From Pseudomonadales bacterium (lineage in GTDB: Bacteria; Pseudomonadota; Gammaproteobacteria; Pseudomonadales; Azotimanducaceae), in assembly GCA_019090615.1 (NCBI GenBank), contig JAHRVQ010000018.1, positions 53,816-117,815 on the forward strand: DNA of 64,000 nucleotides. The letters are read 5' to 3'. This document shows, in pieces, positions 53,386-61,850 of this stretch. The translations under genes and the position numbers were made by a program. The notes beneath the pieces were generated by a model. The model was given only the letters and a program-made list of their open reading frames with translations. It was not told where the DNA came from and did not search any database. Each line of letters begins with the position of its first letter. Position 1 is the stretch's first letter.

Positions 53386-53767
53386 AACCTGCTGAATAAA
53401 TTTTCACATTTATTCAATCAGAGTAATTAATTATTAAACCCAAGTTTGTTGTCCTAAGGACTTAACGCGGACGCTTAATAAAGCATTTTTTTAGTTGAGA
53501 TTCAATCTTATTTTGATTTATTTGGCGGGTTTGATATTAATGATATTTGATACTAGTGAAGGGCGGTTATGCCATCGTTGAGAACTCGTCAATAGGAAAT
53601 TTTTAGCAGTTGAAACCGATTTGAAACTCAGCCGGTTAGCTGTTGTTAGTTATTGTGCTGTCCTTTGTTGTTAATTGTGACGTTATGTGGAGTAATAGCC
53701 TGTAATTCCAACGATCTTTTGATCCGTGATATGTTTTTGATCAGTGGTATATAACTGGAGTATCTAA

Positions 53768-55003
53768 ATGGCAGCAGCACTTTCGACGTTTCGTATCTGT
53801 GATTTCACCGGCCAGCTTGCTGGCGCGGGGGCAACTAAGTGGATGGCATCTTTTGGCGCAGAAGTTATTCGTATCGAAGACCCAGTCCGAGAAGGGCGAT
53901 GGGATATCTTGCGTGGTTCCGCACCTTATGTGGGTAAGTTACGCGGGATTGATGTGGGCGGTGCTTTTAATAATCATAATACCGATAAGCTAGGTATAAC
54001 GCTTAATTTACGCAAAGACAAGGCGAAGCAAATACTTACTGAAATCATTCAGCAGTCTGACGTTGTTACTGAAAATTTTGCCAAAGGCGTGCTCGAAAAG
54101 TGGGGTTTTGGTTATGAACAGCTGAAAGCCATCAAACCGGATATTATTTATGTTTCCAATTGTGGTTTTGGCCATGTGGGGCCCTATAGTGATTTTCGTA
54201 CCTGGGGGCCTATCGTCCAGGCAGTGTCCGGCTTGACCTTTACCTCAGCCTTGCCGGGCCAGGAACCTGCTGGTTGGGGATATTCCTATATGGATCATAC
54301 TGGTGGTTATTATATGGTCATGGCTATATTGATGGCGCTGGTGCATAAGCAACGCACCGGCGAGGGTCAGTGGGTTGATATGGCGACCACTGAATCAGCT
54401 CAGTGTTTGCATGGGCCGGCGCTACTTGACTGGACCGTCAATAAACGACCCACTCGTCAGCCAACCGTTGCCAATAGTAATCGCAATGCCTGGCCGGGTA
54501 TGGCGCCGCATGGCATTTATCCCTGTCAGGGCGCAGATGAGTGGCTGGCTATTGCCTGCCGAGATGATGCGGATTGGCAAGCGCTTGGCGGCTTAATAAA
54601 ATTGCCCTGGTGTGAGGCGGAAATATTTGCCAGCCTGAGTTTACGGCTCGAGTATCAGGATCAGCTTGATGAAAATATCAGTAGCTGGTCTGCCAGCCAG
54701 GAAAAATTTGCCGCAGCTGATTTATTAACTGCGGCAGGTATACCCGCTGCGGCAGTACAGAAACCACAGGAGCGGGTTGATCAGGATAGTTCAACACAAG
54801 GTTTTGGACTCTGGCCGACAGTGCAACACAGCAAAATGGGTAAGGTTCGGGTAGATGGTCAGCCGGTACATTTATCAGCCACAGATTGGCAAATGAAACG
54901 CGGTGCACCTTGCTTGAGCGAACATACGGAACAGGTATTAACCGATTTGTTAGGCTATTCAGCTGAAGCAGTACAACAGTTACGAGAAGAGGATGTAATA
55001 TGA
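53768..55003 (+). CDS. CaiB/BaiF CoA transferase, active-type subunit
   Basis: A 411-residue family III CoA transferase. FRICDFTGQLAGAGATKWMASFGAEVIRIE is the N-terminal signature and SYMDHTGGYYMVMAILMAL carries the catalytic Asp176. GEGQWVDMATTESAQ follows. GGAG lies before the ATG. The stop overlaps the start of the next CoA-transferase gene (ATGA), so the two proteins are made together, probably as a heteromer comparable to BbsE/BbsF-type two-subunit transferases. Confidence 0.92.
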   Translation: MAAALSTFRICDFTGQLAGAGATKWMASFGAEVIRIEDPVREGRWDILRGSAPYVGKLRGIDVGGAFNNHNTDKLGITLNLRKDKAKQILTEIIQQSDVVTENFAKGVLEKWGFGYEQLKAIKPDIIYVSNCGFGHVGPYSDFRTWGPIVQAVSGLTFTSALPGQEPAGWGYSYMDHTGGYYMVMAILMALVHKQRTGEGQWVDMATTESAQCLHGPALLDWTVNKRPTRQPTVANSNRNAWPGMAPHGIYPCQGADEWLAIACRDDADWQALGGLIKLPWCEAEIFASLSLRLEYQDQLDENISSWSASQEKFAAADLLTAAGIPAAAVQKPQERVDQDSSTQGFGLWPTVQHSKMGKVRVDGQPVHLSATDWQMKRGAPCLSEHTEQVLTDLLGYSAEAVQQLREEDVI

Positions 55004-56226
55004 CTGCCCTTGCTGGTTTAAGAGTGATCGAAATTGCCAATGAACGTATTTCCTATGCTGGGAAGTTGCTCGCAGACATGGGTGCAGATGTTATATTGGT
55101 TGAGCCGGCTGGGGGTGATCCGTCCAGACATTATCCGCCCTTTGTTGATGACCAGCCAGGCCCGGACCGTAGTCTGTATTGGTGGCACTATAATACCAGT
55201 AAGCGGAGTGTGGTGCTTAATCTGGATGATAGCAATGGTCAGGATCAGTTTCGCCAACTGATAAAATCTGCAGATATATTAATTGAGGCTGAAAACCCTC
55301 AGCGACTAGCGAAGCTGGGGCTTGATTATGCGGACCTTATAAAGCTTAGAGATGATCTTATTCATGTGGCGATGACCAGCTATGGGCGGGATGATCCGAA
55401 GAGCGCGTTGCCGGTAACCGATTTGACTTTGATGGCGGCGGGAGGGCCGGTATGGTCTTGCGGATACGATGATCATTCGCTGCCACCGGTGAGAGGCCTG
55501 GGCAATCAGGGCTATAATACCGGCTGTCATTTTGTGGTTATGTCATTGCTGACTGCGGTTTTACATCGCGGTGTTAGTGGTATTGGTCAATTTATTGATG
55601 TGAGTATGCATGCAGCTTTGAATGTCACCACAGAGGCAGGTAGTTATTCCTGGCTGGTGGCGGAAAAAACAGTGCATCGACAGACCGGCAGGCATGCCTC
55701 TACTTCTCCTTCTGGTGAGTCGCAAATTTTATGTGCTGATGGCCGTTATGCGAATACCGGCGTACCGCCAAGGTTTCCCCACGAATTTTCCAGTTTGCTT
55801 AACTGGTTGCGCGAGCTAAAGCTTGAAGCCGACTTTCCTGAAGCGGTGTTTCTTGAAATGGGGGCCGATTGGCAGGGCGCGTTTGATCTATCCTTAATCG
55901 GCAAAGACGATACCTTAACAGCGGTATTTTCTGCCGGCAGACATGCTTTGCTGCTGATCGCTTCACGTATCTCGGCCTATGACTTTTTCTTTGGTTGTCA
56001 GTCAGTCGGTTTGTCTGTGGGAGTGATTAATTCTCCTGAAGAAGCATTTGAAGACCCGCATACTGTGGCAAGGGGTTTTCAGGTTGACGTAGAACATGAC
56101 GATCTTGCGAGCAGCTATGTTTATCCAGGGGCGCCATACCGATTCGAAAAGACTCCCTGGCAGATCTCCCGCCGAGCACCGTTGTTGGGCGAACATACAG
56201 AGGAGATTTTGGCCGAAATCAACTGA
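55000..56226 (+). CDS. CaiB/BaiF CoA transferase, subunit lacking the catalytic Asp
   Basis: A 408-residue family III protein. GLRVIEIANERISYAGKLLADMGADVILVEP is a good N-terminus, and IGQFIDVSMHAALN matches the GxGxxVDVSMxEA motif. At the catalytic position the partner has MDHTGG while this protein has GYNTGC, putting Tyr172 in place of Asp. It is thus probably inactive alone and serves as the second subunit of a heteromeric transferase. It overlaps the previous gene by four bases. The C-terminal GEHTEEIL is normal. Confidence 0.9.
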   Translation: MTALAGLRVIEIANERISYAGKLLADMGADVILVEPAGGDPSRHYPPFVDDQPGPDRSLYWWHYNTSKRSVVLNLDDSNGQDQFRQLIKSADILIEAENPQRLAKLGLDYADLIKLRDDLIHVAMTSYGRDDPKSALPVTDLTLMAAGGPVWSCGYDDHSLPPVRGLGNQGYNTGCHFVVMSLLTAVLHRGVSGIGQFIDVSMHAALNVTTEAGSYSWLVAEKTVHRQTGRHASTSPSGESQILCADGRYANTGVPPRFPHEFSSLLNWLRELKLEADFPEAVFLEMGADWQGAFDLSLIGKDDTLTAVFSAGRHALLLIASRISAYDFFFGCQSVGLSVGVINSPEEAFEDPHTVARGFQVDVEHDDLASSYVYPGAPYRFEKTPWQISRRAPLLGEHTEEILAEIN

Positions 56227-56288
56227 TTTTAATTGGTTTTTCAGTTCGTGCTCTGACTTTCAATTGGGTCACGGACTTTCTAACATAG

Positions 56289-57869
56289 TCACGGACGCCT
56301 GTATATTATTTCACCAGCACATACGGTGAGTGCAACGTTTTGTTGATGTAAGTGTTGGCGGGCCTGTTGCCAGGGTAACCCGAGCAGACAAAGATCTGCA
56401 TTTTCACCCACAGTTAACTTTCTTGCTGGGCCTCCTGGGTCCTCGCTGTTGGTAATAAACAGACCGAGTGCCTGCTCTGGAGTAAGGCGCTCACGGGGGC
56501 CCAGTATCTGTTGATTTAATGTTAACCGGTTTACCGCAGCGTGTATCGAAAGCCATGGGTCTGGGCTGCCATAAGGCGCGTCGGTGCCACCTGCCAGGGG
56601 TATGTTTGCGCTTACAAAACCCTGTCCTCGATAGAGGTTGGCGTGCTCGGCGGGATCAATATCCCTGATATATTGATCGCCACGCTGGTTAATAAAATTG
56701 GTTTGACTAATGACTGTGACGCCAGTTTCAAACAGCAGTGGCAGTGTTTGGTCTGGCGCAACAGAGGCATGTTCAATACGATTTCGAACGGCTTTATACC
56801 CTGGGTTAGCGATGTTGGCCGGTTTTTCTTTGTCTAAAATATCTATGTTAGCGTCATTGTTGGCGTCATTGTTGGCGTCATTGTTAGTGTCGTTGTTAGG
56901 GTCATCGGTAGCAGCCTTAATAACTGCCAACGCGAATACCAGTTCTACTTCGGTGACGCAGTGTATTGCGACGGACCGGTGCTGTTGGTTCGCCTGGCGG
57001 ATTTTTTGTGTTAATTGCTCAAAATCAGGTAGGCAGTAATCGTCCAGCAGGATTTTAAATGCGCCGGACTGTAGCTTTAGCGGTTCTGACTGTTTTAACG
57101 GGGTTGGTGATCCTGTTAAAGACAGGTCGCCCATGAGTAATACTCTTTGTTGTATTGCGCCTTGATTAATCAGCTGGTGGAATTGTTGTTTGATGGCGTC
57201 GTTGTTGCTGGCACTCGCATCAGTGATGCCGGTTACACCAAAGTGTGCGAGTTTGGTTGAGGCTGCGGTTATACCGGCTATGGTATTATTCGCTGTGTCA
57301 GTGTTACTTTTGGCGGCTTGTGCCATTTGTTCTCCAAGCCACTTATCCAGCCGGAACAGACGACCATTTGCTTTACCATTTATATCTTGCTCAATGCCGT
57401 CTAAGGTCAGGTTTTGATCCAGCTTGAGTATCGATGCTGCTAGTGAGTTCACGAACCACATTTTTCCGCTTTGATGTTGAATGCGGACTGGCCGATGTTG
57501 CTGATACTGGTCGAGCTGAGAACAGGTGAGTAACCCTGCGATTGATTCGTGATAGTTGATGCCCCGTATCCAGTCGTCGCCTGGGGCTTGATCTAATGCC
57601 TTTTTAAGATCGTTTGAGTTGGTCAGGTAGTGCGGGCTACAGTCAATGGATTGTAATGCAGCGGCTAACGAGAATAGGTGGATATGATGATCGTGCAGAC
57701 CCGGCAATAGTGCACCACCTGCAGCGTCAATGATGGTGTCCTGAGGGAAACGTTTAAGGTCGGTGCCAAGTTCAACAATTTTACCCGCTTCACAACGTAG
57801 ATCCTGTAGTGGATGGCTAAAGCCTGGGTTATCTGCCGAATAGATCTCAGCTTGTTTGATTAACAGCAT
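56289..57869 (-). CDS. Amidohydrolase family protein (YtcJ-like)
   Basis: A 526-residue amidohydrolase. LLIKQAEIYSADNPG ... IIDAAGGALLPGLHDHHIHLFSLA carries the HxH metal motif, and LAGGTDAPYGSPDPWLSIHAAVNR the late Asp, as in YtcJ/long-chain amidohydrolases. I start at ATG 57869, whose first bases overlap the end of the upstream CoA-transferase gene by 10 bp. An in-frame 12-bp repeat at 56847-56906 encodes a NND-rich loop (DPNNDTNNDANNDANNDAN). The cassette with CoA transferase and hydratase suggests CoA-dependent breakdown of a cyclic amide, lactone or ether, unproven. Confidence 0.88.
   Translation of the reverse strand: MLLIKQAEIYSADNPGFSHPLQDLRCEAGKIVELGTDLKRFPQDTIIDAAGGALLPGLHDHHIHLFSLAAALQSIDCSPHYLTNSNDLKKALDQAPGDDWIRGINYHESIAGLLTCSQLDQYQQHRPVRIQHQSGKMWFVNSLAASILKLDQNLTLDGIEQDINGKANGRLFRLDKWLGEQMAQAAKSNTDTANNTIAGITAASTKLAHFGVTGITDASASNNDAIKQQFHQLINQGAIQQRVLLMGDLSLTGSPTPLKQSEPLKLQSGAFKILLDDYCLPDFEQLTQKIRQANQQHRSVAIHCVTEVELVFALAVIKAATDDPNNDTNNDANNDANNDANIDILDKEKPANIANPGYKAVRNRIEHASVAPDQTLPLLFETGVTVISQTNFINQRGDQYIRDIDPAEHANLYRGQGFVSANIPLAGGTDAPYGSPDPWLSIHAAVNRLTLNQQILGPRERLTPEQALGLFITNSEDPGGPARKLTVGENADLCLLGLPWQQARQHLHQQNVALTVCAGEIIYRRP
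56847..56906. repeat. In-frame 12-bp tandem repeat inside the amidohydrolase gene
   Basis: Five 12-bp units of the form GTTRGCGTCATT with increasing divergence at the right end. Because the period is a multiple of three, the frame is preserved, and it adds an Asn/Asp-rich loop. Confidence 0.88.
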
Positions 57870-59233
57870 TGTGTTCCAACAGCATTGTGTTGCTGGCAAT
57901 ATTGTTTGGTATCGACGCCCAGCTGGTTTGCGTGTTGCAATATTACCGGCGAAAAATTTCCAGCTTGTAAATCGGTTAGTGGGGGGATGATTTTGTTACT
58001 TTGACTAATTGTCTGCATTACCCAGCGTGTAACACCTGCAAGGGATATATCTATCAGGCAAGATCTTTTTTTGTGCCAGAAATATAACCCAGCAAGGGCG
58101 GCGTGAATCCCAGTTAGCGGGTCGCTGAGTGCATCGCCAATGAAGTTAGGGCCTGCCGGTGTCATAGCAAAAGCACCGGCACCAACCGCTACATCGTCAC
58201 CAAACCCCACATAGTTAGCGTCTGGTTCTGATCGGCCGTAGGCTGAGATGCTAAGCCAGATTAAGCCTGGTTTTTTATTAATAATTGATTCTGCGTCAAT
58301 GCCTAATTGGCGCAGCGCCCGTGGCCGAGAGCCCTCTATAACGATGTCAGACTGCAGCATCAGTTGCTTTAGTTGATTAATTCCTGAGTCCGTTTTGAAA
58401 TCAAGGCGAACGCTTGATTTACGGGCATTGAGTAGATCAAAAAATTTGCGGCTGCCAATGCGGCTGGCATCAGGACGGTGTTCACTTTCAACTTTTACTA
58501 CTTCACAGCCAGCTTTTTGTAGCAGAGACGAACAGAGTGGCCCGGCCCATAATGAAGAAAGGTCGAGTACTTTTGGGGGATTGTTAATTTTCCTGGGTTG
58601 CCGATCATCAGCTTGTAAGCTTAGGTTAAACCAATTTGTTACAGGTGTTATGTCTGCTGGGTCTGGGTTACATAGTGATGCGGGCAGGCCCATTAATTGG
58701 GCCCGTTGTATGAGTTGCTGGCCGCATTGCTTTTTTACCAGACTAATAATATCTGGCCAATGGTCGTTTTTTACTGGCCCTTGCAACCAGGCGGGCATTA
58801 GCGCCCAGTCTTCATCGCGGGCAAGGTTGAGCGTAATCCAGCCTGATTGTGTGCACAGCAAGCGACAGCTTCCATTAGCTGAAATTTGTCCGGGTTGATC
58901 TAGTTGTTGCAGTATGGCGCGCTCTTTAAGCAGCGCTGAGCCGAGCACACCGGCCAAACTTGTTGGGTTATTATTCGGCTTTATTGTTAATGTTGCTGCA
59001 ATTTGCCGGAAAGCATCCATTGCGCCATCGGCGCAGGTTTCTATAGGGTGGTAGCGTTCAGCTTGATCTGTTGCTGGCTGTGAGGTTGTCGGTACTTGTG
59101 AGTAATGTTGAGATTGGCGAGATCCAAATTGACTGGTTTGAGTAGGAGGATCATTTTCCCGGCGGCTGTTGGCATTGAGTGTTTGTATCAGGCTGGCTGC
59201 ATAAAACGGGGCTGTTGGATTGTTTGATCCCAT
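57860..59233 (-). CDS. CoA transferase family III with permuted domain order
   Basis: A 457-residue CaiB/BaiF relative in which the elements come in an unusual order. Residues 90-190 (NGSCRLLC, GWITLNLARDEDWALMPAWL, LIQRAQLMGLPASLC) resemble the small domain that normally follows the Rossmann half. The usual N-terminal signature VLDLSSLWAGPLCSSLLQKAG starts only at residue 222, the ViEgSRPRALRQLGID segment follows, and Asp371 in LSDPLTGIHAAL is the catalytic Asp. The protein ends soon after. So the family's order is circularly permuted, while catalytic elements are kept. It shares a transcript with the amidohydrolase and is divergent from the hydratase. Confidence 0.87.
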   Translation of the reverse strand: MGSNNPTAPFYAASLIQTLNANSRRENDPPTQTSQFGSRQSQHYSQVPTTSQPATDQAERYHPIETCADGAMDAFRQIAATLTIKPNNNPTSLAGVLGSALLKERAILQQLDQPGQISANGSCRLLCTQSGWITLNLARDEDWALMPAWLQGPVKNDHWPDIISLVKKQCGQQLIQRAQLMGLPASLCNPDPADITPVTNWFNLSLQADDRQPRKINNPPKVLDLSSLWAGPLCSSLLQKAGCEVVKVESEHRPDASRIGSRKFFDLLNARKSSVRLDFKTDSGINQLKQLMLQSDIVIEGSRPRALRQLGIDAESIINKKPGLIWLSISAYGRSEPDANYVGFGDDVAVGAGAFAMTPAGPNFIGDALSDPLTGIHAALAGLYFWHKKRSCLIDISLAGVTRWVMQTISQSNKIIPPLTDLQAGNFSPVILQHANQLGVDTKQYCQQHNAVGTQCC

Positions 59234-59253
59234 TCAACGAGTATACTCTACCC

Positions 59254-60276
59254 GTGATAAATACCATTAAAATTTCAGAGTTATATGCTTTGCAGGCGTC
59301 AACCGGCAGTCTGGCAGAATTTTCTACGGTTTTAGGCGTGCCTTACATTTTAGTTGAACTTGATGCGCTGGGCAGGTCGTTTGAACATGATACCCTGAGC
59401 CAACCTGCCTGCCCGGTCATTGCCCTGGTTGAGGGTGCGCAGCAGGTGCCACCAATTGTCGATGTGGTGGTGCGAACCGATGCTGAATTGCAGCTGATAA
59501 CTGAAGCGATTAAAGAAAGCCCTGTGGCTGCTGCTACCCTGGTCCAACTGCTGCGCCACAATGAGCGGGCTAGCATCAGAGACGGATTATTTGCTGAGTC
59601 ACTGGCCTATTCCTGCCTCCAACATGGCGCGCGATTCCTCGCCTGGCTTGAGCAGCGGAAAGCGCCTGCGGCGAGAAATGAACAGCCTGCGGCGAGAAAT
59701 GAACAGCCTGCGGCGAAAAATAAACAGTCTGAACAAGACCTGGCCCTGCTGCAGCGAGATAAAAATCAGCTGTCAATTACCCTGAACCGTGCACACAAGC
59801 GTAATGCTTATTCTGCGGGATTACGTGATGCCCTGCATGAGGCCTTAACGCTGGTGCAACTGGATAAATCAATTATGCAGGTGGTAGTTAACGGCGCCGG
59901 TGTCTGTTTCAGTGCAGGGGGTGATCTGAATGAATTTGGCCATGCTGATGACGCGGCGCTGGCGCATGTCAGCAGAATGACCAGGAGTAATGCGCTGTTG
60001 TTGCATAACCTTCGGCATAGAGTTGAGTTTAGTTTGCATGGTGCATGTATCGGTGCAGGCATAGAAATGCCGGCTTTTTCCAATCGTGTAGTAGCGCACA
60101 AAGACAGTTTTTTTCAATTACCGGAGGTGGCAATGGGGCTGATACCTGGTGCTGGCGGAACTGTGAGCATTGTTGGCCGTATTGGTCGTTTGAAAACAGC
60201 TTATATGGCCATTTCCAATGGGGCTGTCGATGCAGAAACCGCGCTTGAATGGGGTTTGATTGACGCCATTCTCTGA
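59254..60276 (+). CDS. Enoyl-CoA hydratase/isomerase with permuted domain order
   Basis: About 340 residues. The crotonase core (about 165-340) has GAGVCFSAGGDLNEFG and LHGACIGAGIEMPAF with LPEVAMGLIPGAGGT, so oxyanion-hole segments and the Glu of LPEVAMG are present, but the protein stops at WGLIDAIL without the usual C-terminal helical domain. A segment that looks like that domain (ESPVAAATLVQLLRHNERAS ... LFAESLAYSCLQHGARFLAWLEQR) lies at about 87-137, before the core, joined by three copies of a 7-residue repeat. The start is uncertain: GTG at 59254 is my choice, GTG at 59179 would overlap the divergent gene. Confidence 0.82.
   Translation: MINTIKISELYALQASTGSLAEFSTVLGVPYILVELDALGRSFEHDTLSQPACPVIALVEGAQQVPPIVDVVVRTDAELQLITEAIKESPVAAATLVQLLRHNERASIRDGLFAESLAYSCLQHGARFLAWLEQRKAPAARNEQPAARNEQPAAKNKQSEQDLALLQRDKNQLSITLNRAHKRNAYSAGLRDALHEALTLVQLDKSIMQVVVNGAGVCFSAGGDLNEFGHADDAALAHVSRMTRSNALLLHNLRHRVEFSLHGACIGAGIEMPAFSNRVVAHKDSFFQLPEVAMGLIPGAGGTVSIVGRIGRLKTAYMAISNGAVDAETALEWGLIDAIL
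59664..59726. repeat. In-frame 21-bp tandem repeat inside the hydratase gene
   Basis: Two exact copies of a 21-bp unit and a third with two changes encode PAARNEQ, PAARNEQ and PAAKNKQ. It forms the linker between the two parts of the permuted hydratase. Confidence 0.9.
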
Positions 60277-60356
60277 AATTGGTCTTTGAAGAAAATGCAC
60301 TTGTTATGCCGCTGTAAGTTGCGGTAGTCTGGAGGAAACAATAACAGGAGCTCAAG

Positions 60357-61685
60357 ATGGAATGGCGCGATTTATGTAAGGCTAAATTAGTTTCAGCGAA
60401 AAAAGCAGTGGCGAACATTCAGTCGGGTGATACTGTATCAGTAGCGCCTTATACCACAACGCCATTGACCCTTTGTAATGCTTTTGCAGAATCAGCACGC
60501 CAACGTGATTTGAAGGACATTCGAGTGGAACACCTGGCGGCCAATTTTTGTTGGACCAGTCCTGAATTGCGCGGTGTTCTACGCCTCTGCGATAACTATG
60601 CAACGCCCTTAAACAGGGCTGCCTGTCATGCGGGTGAAATGGATTATATGCCTGCCGGATTATGGAAAAGTTACGAGCTGCCGGCTGGTTTTACGTCAAC
60701 GCCGAATGTTTATTTACTGCCAGTTTCGCCACCTAATGAGCACGGATATTGTAGTTTTGGTACTGGTGTGTGGATGTCACCTACCCTTATCAGGGGTGCC
60801 ACGCTAGTTATTGCCGAGGTGCGCGAAGAGTTTATTCGTACTTACGGTGAAAATTATGTGCATGTTGATGAGATTGATTTATTTGTCGAAGGTGAGCCGC
60901 ATGCGCCATCCGAGGGTGGTGGTGAAACCTTAAGTGAGGAAGAGATTTCACAGGTTGAAACTATTTGTACCTCCGTTGCTGTTGAGCTAATCAATGATGG
61001 CGATACCCTGCAGATGGGGGTGGGTACTGTCTCTGCTTCATTGGCACAATTTCTTGATTTTCGTAACGATCTTGGTATTCAGACTGAGCTTATTACCGGC
61101 GGCGTAGGTAATCTTGTTAAACGGGGTAATGTAAACGGTTCGAGAAAAACATTGCACCCACGGAAAGTAGTTGGCAGCGCAATTGTCGCCCTCAACGATG
61201 AAGAATTGAGCGAGATTGACGGTAATCCGGTTTACGAACTGTATGATTTTGGTTATACCGATGATTTACGTCGCTTGATCACGCAGGATAATTTTGTGGC
61301 GGTGAATAATGCCATGGTGGTGGATCTGACAGGTCAGATTTCTGCCGAGGCTTATGACCACCGCCCTTATACCGGGGTAGGTGGTCAAACGGTATTTATG
61401 CTTGCCGGCGCGTATTCGCCAGGTGGCAAGTCAATCAGTGTTGTGCCATCCAGTTCTGTACCGAGCAGCACGGGTAAGCGGGTTTCGAGAATTGTATCTA
61501 CGCTGAATGGCGGTACCCCAGTGACAGTGCCAAGAACCTATGTGGATTATGTAGTATCAGAGTATGGTATTGCAGAATTGAAGGGTAAGACCGTGGCACA
61601 AAGGGCGCATAGCCTATGTGATATTGCCCATCCTGAATTCAGAGAAGAGCTCAGAGCCAGCGCCAGAAAACTTTATGGTGCATAA
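60357..61685 (+). CDS. Family I CoA transferase / acetyl-CoA hydrolase
   Basis: A 442-residue protein of the acetyl-CoA hydrolase/4-hydroxybutyrate CoA-transferase family. LPVSPPNEHGYCSFGTGVWMS and GDTLQMGVGTVSASLAQFL are the conserved domain-1/2 segments; the catalytic Glu lies in NPVYELYDFGYT, and VGGQTVFMLAGAYSPGGKSI the G-rich loop. It probably returns CoA from an intermediate to a short-chain acid. AGGAG lies 7 bases before the ATG. It follows the permuted hydratase by 80 bp on the same strand. It is not related in sequence to the family III transferases of the window. Confidence 0.93.
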   Translation: MEWRDLCKAKLVSAKKAVANIQSGDTVSVAPYTTTPLTLCNAFAESARQRDLKDIRVEHLAANFCWTSPELRGVLRLCDNYATPLNRAACHAGEMDYMPAGLWKSYELPAGFTSTPNVYLLPVSPPNEHGYCSFGTGVWMSPTLIRGATLVIAEVREEFIRTYGENYVHVDEIDLFVEGEPHAPSEGGGETLSEEEISQVETICTSVAVELINDGDTLQMGVGTVSASLAQFLDFRNDLGIQTELITGGVGNLVKRGNVNGSRKTLHPRKVVGSAIVALNDEELSEIDGNPVYELYDFGYTDDLRRLITQDNFVAVNNAMVVDLTGQISAEAYDHRPYTGVGGQTVFMLAGAYSPGGKSISVVPSSSVPSSTGKRVSRIVSTLNGGTPVTVPRTYVDYVVSEYGIAELKGKTVAQRAHSLCDIAHPEFREELRASARKLYGA

Positions 61686-61758
61686 AGCTAATGAAAGACT
61701 GCATAACTAATGAAGGGCTGCGTAAGCTGATGACGGTTAAATTGTTTGACCTTTAGGA

Positions 61759-61796
61759 TTGTTACTAACATCGCAGATTTACGATGTTAGTAACAA
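61759..61796. terminator. Bidirectional hairpin between convergent genes
   Basis: A perfect 15-bp stem (TTGTTACTAACATCG and its complement) with an 8-base loop lies between the convergent CoA-transferase gene (stop 61685) and acyl-CoA synthetase gene (stop 61851). Confidence 0.75.
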
Positions 61797-61850
61797 TATG
61801 TTGGTGCTTTGACTGGGTATTATCCCGGCTTTATGTCAGGCAACAAAATG

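Larger units (their letters stand above)
53064..53767. other. Long promoter region with palindromic repeats
   Basis: About 704 bases between the divergent TonB receptor and CoA-transferase operon, without a supported gene. Contains a hairpin (53113-53134) and four degenerate units (53156-53385). The part from 53390 to 53767 shows no clear structure. Confidence 0.6.
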
